Shown: positions 23,717-32,466 of the stretch, one piece after another
Layout of the letters: every line of letters begins with the position of its first letter
How positions within the stretch are numbered: position 1 is the stretch's first letter
Assembly (NCBI RefSeq): GCF_030547245.1
Contig: NZ_JAUOQT010000012.1
Span: forward strand, 1-39,130
Length of the DNA stretch: 39,130 nt
Direction of reading: 5' to 3'
From: Oceanihabitans sp. 2_MG-2023
GTDB lineage: Bacteria > Bacteroidota > Bacteroidia > Flavobacteriales > Flavobacteriaceae
The notes under the pieces: generated by a model
The model's database searches: none
Seen by the model: only the letters and a program-made list of their open reading frames with translations
Told to the model about the DNA's origin: nothing
Translations under genes and position numbers: made by a program

Positions 23717-23775
23717 ATCATTTTACACGATTTTATAAGTCTTATAAAATAAATGTTTCTATTTTTATTCCACTA

Positions 23776-26703
23776 TTACTGTTCCGTAAACGGAATAATA
23801 ACCTCTACTTGCGTACCTATTGGATGTTCATTATCAAACAAATCCATAATCGTTACACCTACCTGTTTTTCTTTTCCGTAGTTTAATAATGCTAAACGGT
23901 CTTGTGTTGCCTTTATAGCAAAAGGTGCATGTTTTTTCCCACCGTGAGCTTTAATTTTATTGGCTTGCTCTCGCCCAACTCCATTATCTATAATAATACA
24001 CTTTATCGTTTTATCTTCTAAGTAGATATGGAAATTAATTTCTAGTTTCCGATCTGTTTTTCGGTGTAACAATCCATGTTTTAAAGCATTTTCTACATAA
24101 GGTTGAATTAACATGGTAGGAATATATACGCTATCCGATTTTAAATCTCCAGTGGAGCTAATATTATAATTTAATTTATCTTCAAAACGTAGTTTCTCTA
24201 ATTCTAAATACATTTCTAAACAATTAATCTCTTCTTGTAATGTGATTTTTCCTTTTGTACTATGACTTAAATAAGTTCGTATTAAATCGGCAAATTTCCC
24301 TAAATACTCACTTGCTAATCTACTTTTATTTAAAACAATATAATCTTGAATAGAATTAAGTGCATTAAAAATAAAATGCGGATTCATTTGTGAACGTAAG
24401 TTTTCTAGTTTTAAAGCTATTAATTCGTTATCTAATGAAAGTTGTTTAATTTCTATTTGTTTGGATTTTTCTTTGTTTTTCAATTTCCTTTTAAAGTAAA
24501 AAACAATGAATCCTATAATAGACAAACTATAGAGTAAAATAAACCACCATTTTTTCCAAAAGGGTAATTTAATATGTAGTTTAATACTTTCGATTCCATT
24601 TTCACTAGCTGCATCACTATTGGTTGGCCGTACTTGAAAGGTATATTTTCCAGCAGGCAAACTACTATATTTCATGGCATTCACACCAATATCGGTGGTA
24701 ATCCAATCGGCATTATAGCCTAATAAACGGTATTGATACGTTTTATTACTATTGTATAGAATACCATTCACATTAAACTCAAATTGTATGGAATTCTGAT
24801 TGTAATCTAAATTGTAATCGGTTCCAATATCTACCGATTTTTCATTAATTTTTATATCATTAAAATAGATTTCTGGACAAGAAGTGGTTTTAAAAACTTT
24901 ATCTTTATCAAAAGAAAATATACCGTTATTGGAAGACAAAACCACTTGGTTTTTTAAAATTTCAATACCCGATATTTTATAAGACAGTATCCCATCTGTT
25001 TTTGTCAGATTTTTAAAGGTCTTCAAATCGGTATTAAACATTTGCAAACCCTTTGGTGTTGCTATCCAAAGCGCATTTCCATCTCCTTTTAAAAATGTAA
25101 TTTGATTAGACAGTAACCCTTTTTCAGTAGAATACCGTGCAATAACTTGATTATCTCTTATAGCAAAAATTCCATTTTTAAACGTACCAACCCAAACGAT
25201 ACCATTTGCAGTTTCGGAAATAGAAATAGCAGAAATTTCTTTGCCTTCATATTGTATTGTGGTTGCGTTATATGCATCGTCTAATACTAACAAATCATCT
25301 ACAAAGCCAATAAAAGCAGTATTATTTTTAGGGCTGTAGTGTGTCGTATACACACGCTTATCATTAGAGAACTCCTTGATTACCCCAGAATGTTCATTTA
25401 AAAAAACCAACCGTACATACGTTCCATAGAGTGTGGTATACGCATTTAAACGAGAAAAACTTTTTACTCCTTTAAAGTGACCTTTTCTTGTTGCTTCTAA
25501 AGTGTTATTATCTACAAAATAAGTCCCATCATCTGTACTTACATAACTATATTTTTGTTTTGGATTATATTGTATTGCAGATACTTTATTATTTAAAAAA
25601 TGGGAGAACTTATACTCCGAGTTATTTAAATTAAGAAAACCTACCTGTCCTACTTTAGTCCCAAAAAACACTACAGAATCATTGACTTTATTAATAGCCA
25701 TGACATCGTTACTTTTTTCGGGCAACGCATATTTCACCACTGCTATGTTAGGTATTAAATAAATACCATTTGTGAGTGTTGTTACCCAATACGTATGGTC
25801 TTTATCTATAATTACATCGGTAACCACTTCCTCTTTTAAAATTTGCCTTTTTAATTGAAATTCCTTTAGATTCTTTTCATAAATAAAGATTCCCTTATTT
25901 GTCAAAACCCATAAATCATTTTGAATTACTTTGATTGAAATAATTCTTAGATCTTTTAAAAGCGCTAATCCTTTCACTAACTCCGTTGTGCCTGACGCTA
26001 AATTTGATCTTCTAAATGTATTTTGAAACTTAAATTGCTGCGACAAGAACAAGGTGCTGTCTAGTTTAAAAACAAGTGTTTTTCCTTGAGCGGTACTGGC
26101 CCCTTTATCATCTTTATAGTTAACATTAAGCAAAAACTTACGTTTCTCTTTTAAGTCTTCATCTAATATTACTATTGCTTTAAAATCAATTAAAACATAG
26201 AAGTCTTCTAATGGTATCAGTCTAACCCCTCCTTCTTTATTTATTTGTTTTAGAAGAATTCGCTTCGTAGTTAAATCTACAACATGTAAAGTTCTACCTG
26301 TAGTAATTAAAACCTTGTTATTATGTACTATATAATTTGCAAGTTGTCCTTTTAAATCCTCTTTTAAATCTAAAAAAGTGACCAATTTATTATTTTCAAC
26401 ATAAAAAAACTGACCAGAAATATTGGTACACCAAACACGCCCTTGTGGATCTTCTGTAAGTTGAAAAACGGACAGACCTCGTTTTTCTGCATTGGTATAC
26501 TGCGTATAATTTTTACCGTCATAACGATACAAACCACTATCGCAGGCCAGCCAAATAAAACCTTTACTATCTTCTAAAATGCTATAAAATTCAACATCAG
26601 GTAAACCATCTTTTTCTGTAAGATGAATAGACACTGGTTCTTGTGCATGCAGTAAATAGAAGCACAATAGAAATAGCATTAAAAGTAGGTTTTTACTCAA
26701 CAT
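23776..26703 (-). CDS. LytS-type sensor histidine kinase with two-component-regulator propeller and Y_Y_Y domain
   Basis: A 975-residue protein. It has a signal peptide (ending LLHAQ) and a long periplasmic beta-propeller built from repeats such as GLPDVEFYSILEDSKGFIWL and GLLSNQITFLKGDGNALWIA (about 20-630). A Y_Y_Y domain follows (YQYRLLGYNADWITT, YSSLPAGKYTFQVRP), then one transmembrane helix (WWFILLYSLSIIGFIVFYF). The cytoplasmic His_kinase domain carries the phospho-acceptor in MNPHFIFNALNSIQ, and the HATPase carries LIQPYVENALKHGLLH and IIIDNGVGR. Kinases of this class partner with LytTR regulators. It lies 98 bp downstream of such a regulator gene and is probably the second sensor for it. 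The signal sensed by the propeller is unknown. Confidence 0.92.
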   Translation of the reverse strand: MLSKNLLLMLFLLCFYLLHAQEPVSIHLTEKDGLPDVEFYSILEDSKGFIWLACDSGLYRYDGKNYTQYTNAEKRGLSVFQLTEDPQGRVWCTNISGQFFYVENNKLVTFLDLKEDLKGQLANYIVHNNKVLITTGRTLHVVDLTTKRILLKQINKEGGVRLIPLEDFYVLIDFKAIVILDEDLKEKRKFLLNVNYKDDKGASTAQGKTLVFKLDSTLFLSQQFKFQNTFRRSNLASGTTELVKGLALLKDLRIISIKVIQNDLWVLTNKGIFIYEKNLKEFQLKRQILKEEVVTDVIIDKDHTYWVTTLTNGIYLIPNIAVVKYALPEKSNDVMAINKVNDSVVFFGTKVGQVGFLNLNNSEYKFSHFLNNKVSAIQYNPKQKYSYVSTDDGTYFVDNNTLEATRKGHFKGVKSFSRLNAYTTLYGTYVRLVFLNEHSGVIKEFSNDKRVYTTHYSPKNNTAFIGFVDDLLVLDDAYNATTIQYEGKEISAISISETANGIVWVGTFKNGIFAIRDNQVIARYSTEKGLLSNQITFLKGDGNALWIATPKGLQMFNTDLKTFKNLTKTDGILSYKISGIEILKNQVVLSSNNGIFSFDKDKVFKTTSCPEIYFNDIKINEKSVDIGTDYNLDYNQNSIQFEFNVNGILYNSNKTYQYRLLGYNADWITTDIGVNAMKYSSLPAGKYTFQVRPTNSDAASENGIESIKLHIKLPFWKKWWFILLYSLSIIGFIVFYFKRKLKNKEKSKQIEIKQLSLDNELIALKLENLRSQMNPHFIFNALNSIQDYIVLNKSRLASEYLGKFADLIRTYLSHSTKGKITLQEEINCLEMYLELEKLRFEDKLNYNISSTGDLKSDSVYIPTMLIQPYVENALKHGLLHRKTDRKLEINFHIYLEDKTIKCIIIDNGVGREQANKIKAHGGKKHAPFAIKATQDRLALLNYGKEKQVGVTIMDLFDNEHPIGTQVEVIIPFTEQ

Positions 26704-26717
26704 CTAGGAATTGTAGA

Positions 26718-26725
26718 TAAAACTA
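26718..26725 (-). promoter_or_regulatory. Possible -7 box of the propeller kinase gene
   Basis: TAGTTTTA on the minus strand differs by one base from the octamer used by the T9SS genes and lies 14 bp upstream of the start. No 33-bp element precedes it. Read-through from the LytTR gene is the alternative. Confidence 0.3.
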
Positions 26726-26801
26726 CAATAAAATATACTTTAATGTATCTATATAACTCAAAAAAAATCTAATTTAAGATCTTTATTTATGGTGAAAAAG
26801 T

Positions 26802-27554
26802 TTACCCTATATTCTGAACGATTGTCAAGAATTCTTCTTTTTTATCATTTGAAATGGATACGGTTTTATCATTTTCCATAATAATATACCCACCATCTTT
26901 TTTAATATATTCTTTGATATAGGAAAGGTTTATAAGGTGAGAACGGTGCGGTCTATAAAATATCTTTATCTCGTGAAGAATATTTACAAAGAATTTTAAT
27001 GGTTTGCTTACCAAAATACTACCATGGGTCACGGTAGAAACATTAGTATACATACCATCTGCTTCTAGCATAATAATATCTGTAAAATCTACAAATTTAA
27101 TTCCATCAGCGTTTGGCAATCCTATTTTTTTAAAATTAGAATCTTCCAAACTTGCTTTCAATTCTGTTAGGCGTTTATTGATTTGTGTATTTCCTAAAAA
27201 AGCAATTGCTTTATCTACTGCAGCCTTTACTTGACTTGGCCTTACGGGTTTTAACAAATAATCTATTGCCGAAAGCTGAAAGGCTTGTATCGCATATTCA
27301 CTATACGCTGTTGTGAAAATGATTTCGAAATTATGTACTTCCTTTTCAATAAAATTTAGAATCTCAAGACCAGAATGTTCTGGCATTTCTATATCTAAAA
27401 AAACAATACTTGGCTGTTCTTTTTTTATAAGTGCTACACCGGAAAGCAAATCTTCTGCTTCAAAAATCTCTGTGATTTTCGGGCAGTTTTCTTCTACTAA
27501 AATATGTAGAACTTGTCTTGCTTTTTTCTCGTCGTCAATTATAAGTGCCTTCAT
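26802..27554 (-). CDS. LytTR family response regulator
   Basis: A 250-residue cytoplasmic regulator. The receiver covers residues 1-120 with acidic pocket ALIIDDEKKAR, phosphorylation site Asp54 in VFLDIEMPEHSG, FTTAYSEYAIQAF and Lys in DYLLKPVRPSQ. From about 150 to 250 is a LytTR DNA-binding domain (IIMLEADGMYTNVSTV, FYRPHRSHLINLSYIKEYIK). The start lies 3 bp after the stop of the TPR kinase gene, so the two are translationally close and cognate. LytTR proteins bind pairs of about 9-bp direct repeats one or two helical turns apart. Four promoters in this window, one of them that of its own operon, carry such pairs. Confidence 0.95.
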   Translation of the reverse strand: MKALIIDDEKKARQVLHILVEENCPKITEIFEAEDLLSGVALIKKEQPSIVFLDIEMPEHSGLEILNFIEKEVHNFEIIFTTAYSEYAIQAFQLSAIDYLLKPVRPSQVKAAVDKAIAFLGNTQINKRLTELKASLEDSNFKKIGLPNADGIKFVDFTDIIMLEADGMYTNVSTVTHGSILVSKPLKFFVNILHEIKIFYRPHRSHLINLSYIKEYIKKDGGYIIMENDKTVSISNDKKEEFLTIVQNIG

Positions 27555-27557
27555 CTG

Positions 27558-29546
27558 CTATAATTTATTTTTTAGAATTGGAATGTTTAATACTACTTTT
27601 GTCCCTATTGCTTTGCCTCCTTCTATGAGATCCATAATTTCTACACCAATCTTTTTTTCGCGACCGTAGTTTAACAAATCTAAACGTTCTGTGGTTGCCT
27701 TTAATGCGAAAGATTTATGCTGTGCTTCTCGTTTTTTATTAATTTCTTTAGATTTCTCTCTACCTATTCCATTATCTTTTATAATACACTCTATACTTTT
27801 ATTGGTAGGTTTTCCTATGGAAACATTTAACTTTCTATTATCTTTTTTATGCAGTAAACCGTGCTTTAAAGCATTTTCTACATACGGTTGAATAAGCATG
27901 GTTGGAATTTTAATCATATCAGAATTTGCAGCTTCATCAACATGAAAAGTATATTCTAATTGTTCTTCGAAACGTAATTTTTCAAGCTCTAAATAGAGAT
28001 TTAAATTATGTACTTCGTCTGGAATAGAAATAAAACCTGTATCACTAAAGTGAAGGTAATTACGAATTAAATCTGCAAATTTCCCTAAATAATCACTTGC
28101 TAGATTTTTTTTATTCAACACAATATAGTCTTGAATAGAATTTAGAGCATTAAATATAAAATGCGGATTCATCTGTGCTTTTAAAGCCTTTAATTCTGAA
28201 TCTCTGTATTGTTTTTCTATTGCTAATCGTTTTTGCGTTTCTTTTAGTTCTATAGTTACTAACTCTGCTTTCTTTTTTGCTCTCAACCTACTAAAGTAAA
28301 AAACAGAAGCTAGTAGTAACAAACCTGCAACAGTTAAAGAGCCTATAAATAAATTTCTGTTTTTTTGACTTTCTAATTTGGTAATTGCGACTTGTTGTTC
28401 GGCTACTTCTTTTTCTCTTCTAGTTTTTTCTGTATCGTATTTGATTTCAATATCACTTATTACTTTTTTCTTCTCTATCCCCAAAACACTATCTCTTACG
28501 ACAATTTCTTTTTCTAAGTAATACAAGGATTTTTTATAGTCTAATTTCTTTTCATATAGTTCTGAAAGGGCTCTGTAATTAACTTCTAGATTAGATAAAT
28601 TTGGATGTTTTGAAGCAGATAAAATTGCCTCTACTTCTTTTAATTGTTGTTCGGCTAAATTATAATCACCTAATAACATGGTATTATTTCCAATATTTTG
28701 TTTGGTAGTAAGAACTCTAGTTTGATCTCCCATTTGTTCAAAAATAGGAAGTGATTTTTTAAAATACTCATTGGTTTTCTTATAATCTTCTTTTTCAATA
28801 TAAATAGAACCTAAAACGGAATAAATCATTGCCTTTAAATAAGGTCTTTTTTCAATAGACTCTGCTTTTTTAGCATATTTTATTGCTTCTTCTGTTTCGT
28901 CTAATTGATATTTAACAGCTGCCATTTGCAAGCATACTTCCGACAAAAACACCTCATCTTCTTGTATTGTTGGATGGTTATAAAGAGATTCCATTACATC
29001 AAAAGATTTCACGTATTCTTCTATATTATAATATGTACCTGAAAGGTTATATTTGGTAATAAGATAATCCTTATCTCCTTCTCTTCCTTGTTCTTCATCC
29101 CTTTTTAATATTTCATGATACAGTTCTATCACTTTAGAAAATTCACCTTTAGACTCATAAGCACCAGCAATAGTTTCTTGAGAAATCCGTATTAGTCCAG
29201 GATTTTGTAATCTTTCTCCAATACTTAAAGCTTTTTTAGCATATATAAATGTAGAGTCTATATTACCTTGAATAGAATGATACAGTGCTTTTTCGTTAAT
29301 CCATTTACCTTCTTGACTCTCTTCTTTATCTTCAATACTTTTATTAAGAAGTTTGTTTAAAACATACCAATGAACATCAGAATCTCTATGACGGTAATAG
29401 TTGATAAACGCTATAGACTTTTTTCTTTTTAGGCTATCCGTTTCTATTTTAGATAATACTTGCTCTAAACTGTCAATAACTTTTTGTTGCGAAAAACTAT
29501 AATGGAAAAGAAATAGGATTAAAAATATTGGTAATATTTTTTTCAT
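27558..29546 (-). CDS. TPR-containing LytS-type sensor histidine kinase
   Basis: A 662-residue protein with a signal peptide (ending HYSFSQ). A periplasmic array of tetratricopeptide repeats follows (about 70-360, for example AIKYAKKAESIEKRPYLKAM, KTNEYFKKSLPIFEQMGDQT). After a short coiled segment comes one membrane helix (NLFIGSLTVAGLLLLASVFY). The His_kinase core has MNPHFIFNALNSIQ, and the HATPase has LIQPYVENALKHGLLH and IIKDNGIGR. The kinase core is strikingly similar to that of the propeller kinase downstream. It is first in a probable operon: TPR kinase, LytTR regulator, propeller kinase. Its promoter contains a degenerate copy of the shared 33-bp element, suggesting autoregulation. 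Confidence 0.93.
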   Translation of the reverse strand: MKKILPIFLILFLFHYSFSQQKVIDSLEQVLSKIETDSLKRKKSIAFINYYRHRDSDVHWYVLNKLLNKSIEDKEESQEGKWINEKALYHSIQGNIDSTFIYAKKALSIGERLQNPGLIRISQETIAGAYESKGEFSKVIELYHEILKRDEEQGREGDKDYLITKYNLSGTYYNIEEYVKSFDVMESLYNHPTIQEDEVFLSEVCLQMAAVKYQLDETEEAIKYAKKAESIEKRPYLKAMIYSVLGSIYIEKEDYKKTNEYFKKSLPIFEQMGDQTRVLTTKQNIGNNTMLLGDYNLAEQQLKEVEAILSASKHPNLSNLEVNYRALSELYEKKLDYKKSLYYLEKEIVVRDSVLGIEKKKVISDIEIKYDTEKTRREKEVAEQQVAITKLESQKNRNLFIGSLTVAGLLLLASVFYFSRLRAKKKAELVTIELKETQKRLAIEKQYRDSELKALKAQMNPHFIFNALNSIQDYIVLNKKNLASDYLGKFADLIRNYLHFSDTGFISIPDEVHNLNLYLELEKLRFEEQLEYTFHVDEAANSDMIKIPTMLIQPYVENALKHGLLHKKDNRKLNVSIGKPTNKSIECIIKDNGIGREKSKEINKKREAQHKSFALKATTERLDLLNYGREKKIGVEIMDLIEGGKAIGTKVVLNIPILKNKL

Positions 29547-29563
29547 AAATTTGGTATTTAGTG

Positions 29564-29629
29564 TAAAAATGAAAAAAACATTATAATAACCACCTTTTCA
29601 TTTGCTGAAATGTGGATTTGAGCTTTTAA
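29564..29629 (-). promoter_or_regulatory. Degenerate LytTR-like element upstream of the TPR-kinase/LytTR operon
   Basis: Minus strand: TTAAAAGCTCAAA, a 6-bp spacer, then TTTCAGCAAATGAA at 29597-29629. Exactly 25 bp later is CATTTTTA at 29564-29571, 17 bp before the start. The spacing is identical to the three stronger copies but the half-sites are less conserved. Confidence 0.5.
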
Positions 29630-29638
29630 CACAAAAAA

Positions 29639-30625
29639 TTATGCTTCTGGAAATCCGTTAAGGCTTAAGGTTTCCAATTCGTTGTTATTATTTTCAAAAA
29701 CAATAAAAACTTTTAGTTCGGAATGGTTTTTTAAAAACGATTTTGTTTTTTCTATTCCCATTGCTTGAAAAGCAGTTGCATATGCATCTGCTTGAATGCA
29801 ACTGGTAGCAACTACCGAAACACCTAATATGTTCGATTTACTTGGATATCCTGTTTTTGCATCTATAATATGCGCATAACGTTTACCGTTTTCATCTAAC
29901 TTAAATTTCCTGTAAGTGCCAGAGGTTGCCATAGCAGATTCTTGCAAGGTAATTGCCTTTAAAACCGATTGGGTTCCATCAAAATTTGGTTTATCGATAC
30001 CCACAGTCCATGCTGCATTTTTTTCTATATTTTTTCCTTTAGCACGAATTTCACCTCCAATTTCTACTAAATAATTAGTTACATTTTTACTTTCTAAAAA
30101 ATCTGCAACTACATCTACTGCATACCCTTTAGCTATTGCATTAAAATCTATAAACGTATTCTTATATTTTTTAATTATTATTTGATCTGCAATATCAATA
30201 TTCTTTAATCCTACAAACTGCATTAAGCTATCAATTTTAAGACTATCTAAACGTTCTATTTTCTTTTCTGGGCCAAATCCTAATGCATTTACAATGGTTC
30301 CTATAGTAGGATCGAAAACACCTTCTGTTTGACTATAGATTTGTTTAGAAACTTCTAGTACTTTTTTAAAATGCAAATCGATTTTGTTACTTTCATTTCT
30401 ATTCAGTTTAGAAATATCAGAATTAGTTTGATAGGTAGACATCGATTTATTAATTACATAATATAAGCTATCTATTTGCTTTCCAAAATTAGTATCTACA
30501 TCATAAATTATGGAATAGCTAGTACCAAAAACAGGACCAGAAATTTTGGTGTTTTTTGGTTCTTTTTTACAGGAAATCAATAATATGCTAAAAGAAAATG
30601 CTATTAATTTATACTTTAATTTCAT
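29639..30625 (-). CDS. apbE: FAD:protein FMN transferase (ApbE family lipoprotein)
   Basis: A 328-residue protein with a lipoprotein signal: the hydrophobic stretch ends LLISC, with Cys19 as lipidation site. ApbE features are FGTSYSIIYD, LNALGFGPEKK, the FNAIAKGYAVD helix, the VEIGGEIRAKG strand, MATSGTYRKF and HIIDAKTGYPS, where the Mg/FAD-binding residues lie. The enzyme attaches FMN covalently to Thr or Ser of exported flavoproteins, such as NqrB/NqrC or Rnf subunits, using FAD as donor in the periplasm. No flavoprotein target lies in the window. The small gene upstream on the same strand is of a type often found beside nqr/apbE. Confidence 0.94.
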   Translation of the reverse strand: MKLKYKLIAFSFSILLISCKKEPKNTKISGPVFGTSYSIIYDVDTNFGKQIDSLYYVINKSMSTYQTNSDISKLNRNESNKIDLHFKKVLEVSKQIYSQTEGVFDPTIGTIVNALGFGPEKKIERLDSLKIDSLMQFVGLKNIDIADQIIIKKYKNTFIDFNAIAKGYAVDVVADFLESKNVTNYLVEIGGEIRAKGKNIEKNAAWTVGIDKPNFDGTQSVLKAITLQESAMATSGTYRKFKLDENGKRYAHIIDAKTGYPSKSNILGVSVVATSCIQADAYATAFQAMGIEKTKSFLKNHSELKVFIVFENNNNELETLSLNGFPEA

Positions 30626-30691
30626 TTGAAAAGTTTGATTGCCTTTGTGGAATTCCTCAAAAAGGAGCTTTTTTTAGTTAATTGTTATCTT

Positions 30692-31069
30692 TCAATTTAA
30701 ATTTGTGTCCAGCACTTGAATACCATTATATTCAATTAAATATTCTTGATTTAAATACACCGGTAAATCTTCACTATTAGGATTACCAAGTCCAACACCT
30801 GCATACAATACTTTAGCATTTTTATTGGAGGCATGTTTTTTAAAAGTCTCCATCCAAACTATATCGTAGTTATTAGGGTTTTCTGGTAGTAGTACAGCAC
30901 GAACAATTACAAAAAAGTATTGGCTATTTTTATCTATACAAACAAATTGCGGGTGTTTTTTAAGCGTACTATTTATTGCAACAAACTCGAAACCTCGTTT
31001 TTCTAAATCTTTACCAACGTGATTCATTGCTAAGTTATGTAACTCTTGTTTTGTAAGGGGTTTGTTCAT
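30692..31069 (-). CDS. Small conserved flavobacterial protein, often annotated with Nqr/ApbE
   Basis: A 125-residue soluble protein without signal peptide or membrane helix. Notable segments are LHNLAMNHVGKDLEKRGFEF, FVCIDKNSQYFFVIVRAVLL and ENPNNYDIVWMETFKKHASN. From memory, similar proteins accompany apbE in flavobacteria and are sometimes labelled Na+-translocating NADH-quinone reductase subunit F. However, this protein has none of the ferredoxin or FAD/NADH domains of true NqrF, so that name should not be used for function. The fold recalls small PDDEXK-like or YraN-like proteins, but this is uncertain. It is probably co-transcribed with apbE, 66 bp downstream. Confidence 0.75.
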   Translation of the reverse strand: MNKPLTKQELHNLAMNHVGKDLEKRGFEFVAINSTLKKHPQFVCIDKNSQYFFVIVRAVLLPENPNNYDIVWMETFKKHASNKNAKVLYAGVGLGNPNSEDLPVYLNQEYLIEYNGIQVLDTNLN

Positions 31070-31168
31070 ACTGCAAAAATACTATAAATGTTTTACAGAT
31101 GATGACATTTTAAAAATCTTTCGATGTAACTATAGAAGTAAGAAACAAATCCAATAAATATAAATATT

Positions 31169-32377
31169 ATGAAACCAAACCATTTATTTTGCATCACAAT
31201 CGCTATTTTACTTTGTTTTTCTTGCAAAAACAAGAAAACAAATGCTAATTCAGGATTTGACTTTCCGTTGGAAGATTATACACAAAACAATCAGCAACAA
31301 AGTAATAACATACAAAATACAAATTATACTAACAGTACAAATTGGCAACACAAAAGCCAGAAAATCAATAATAATCAACAACAAAAAAAAACCAATAAAA
31401 ACGGCTTAAAACCATATAAAATCATAAGTCCACAATTTGGAATCCTATTTGGGATTCTACCAATTCCAAAATCCTGGAATGAAAAAAGCAAAAACCAAGA
31501 GAATATATTGTTTGAAAATGCTAGTGGTGTAAAAGTATATGGCGAACAATATTTTTCATTTTCGCATCACAATGACCCACAAAGAAATCAATTCTCAAAA
31601 CAAAACGGAGCCAATGTGCAACCTCTAAAATCTTTAGATCGCGTTATAAACGAAGATTTTAAACCGTACTTTCAAAAGGAAGGTGCATCTTTTGTTAGAC
31701 AATACCCATTACCACATTTAGCACAAAAAGACAAACTAATGGATAGTTATATATTTAAAGCTACCCCAGAAAACAAACAATACCAATGTATGGTAACAGA
31801 ATGGAAAGATCAAAAAGGAAATCTATCTGTTGTCATTGTACGTTATTATGTTACACAATATCCACAAATTGGCGGAATGGGTTGGGGATATACAATCAAT
31901 GCATTAGAAGCTCCTAAAAAGGTCTACGAAAATGCAAAACAAAATCTTATTTACGCTTTAATTAATTTACAAATCAACCCGCAATGGGTAAAAACAAACA
32001 ACCAATACTATGCGCAAATGGCGCAGAAAAATAATACAGAACACCAAGCAAGAATGGCAGCTATTAAAGCAACTGGAAGAACAATTCGTCAAAACGCAAA
32101 AACATATAGTGATATGGCCGATAGCAGACATGAAAGTTGGAAAAAAAGAAATGCTATTTCTGATGCCGGACATGCCAATACTATAAATAGTATTTGGGAA
32201 CGTAGCACTATGACAAATACAACAGGAGACATTTACCAAGTTGAAGGATACAATAACAATGTTTGGAAAAATGCTAACGACACCTATCTTGGAACAGATG
32301 ATTATAATTATAATCCAAATATAGATAATACTGCAAACCATGAAAGCTGGGAACAGTTAGAACATGTAACCAATTAA
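31169..32377 (+). CDS. Lipoprotein of unknown function, Asn/Gln-rich linker
   Basis: A 402-residue protein with a lipoprotein signal (LLCFSC, lipidated Cys19). Residues 20-90 are a low-complexity Asn/Gln-rich tether (NNQQQSNNIQN). From about 90 there is a folded region (YKIISPQFGILFGILPIPKS, QYQCMVTEWKDQKGNLSVVI). A charged C-terminal part follows with YSDMADSRHESWKKRN, NTINSIWERSTMTNTTGDIY and QVEGYNNNVWKNANDTYLGT, which looks like a conserved domain but is not one I can name. It lies 89 bp upstream of the sigma factor gene on the same strand, so it may belong to that locus as a surface or periplasmic component. Confidence 0.75.
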   Translation: MKPNHLFCITIAILLCFSCKNKKTNANSGFDFPLEDYTQNNQQQSNNIQNTNYTNSTNWQHKSQKINNNQQQKKTNKNGLKPYKIISPQFGILFGILPIPKSWNEKSKNQENILFENASGVKVYGEQYFSFSHHNDPQRNQFSKQNGANVQPLKSLDRVINEDFKPYFQKEGASFVRQYPLPHLAQKDKLMDSYIFKATPENKQYQCMVTEWKDQKGNLSVVIVRYYVTQYPQIGGMGWGYTINALEAPKKVYENAKQNLIYALINLQINPQWVKTNNQYYAQMAQKNNTEHQARMAAIKATGRTIRQNAKTYSDMADSRHESWKKRNAISDAGHANTINSIWERSTMTNTTGDIYQVEGYNNNVWKNANDTYLGTDDYNYNPNIDNTANHESWEQLEHVTN

Positions 32378-32450
32378 TACCCAGAATTTACCATTAAACT
32401 TAATAAAATACACTTTATCAAAAATGATATGAAATATTATAACTTTCTAG

Positions 32451-32458
32451 TATCTTTC
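32451..32458 (+). promoter_or_regulatory. Possible -7 element of the sigma factor operon
   Basis: TATCTTTC is one base from TAnnTTTG, but it ends only 8 bp before the ATG. If used, the mRNA would be nearly leaderless. An ECF-type promoter elsewhere in the 89-bp gap is equally possible. Confidence 0.25.
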
Positions 32459-32466
32459 CTATTAAG

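Noticed and set aside
23653-23886. Plus-strand frame of 77 codons near the propeller kinase gene end
   Set aside because: It overlaps the regulatory element, the hairpin and the kinase 3' end, and its composition is that of AT-rich antisense sequence.
30655-30676. Hairpin in the gap between the small conserved gene and apbE
   Set aside because: The A/T-rich arms with a tiny GC part make a weak structure. It cannot be told from chance and is not listed as a terminator.
31967-32341. Minus-strand frame of 124 codons rich in Ile and Cys
   Set aside because: It is antisense to the well-supported lipoprotein gene, and its hydrophobic composition follows from the Asn-rich sense strand.
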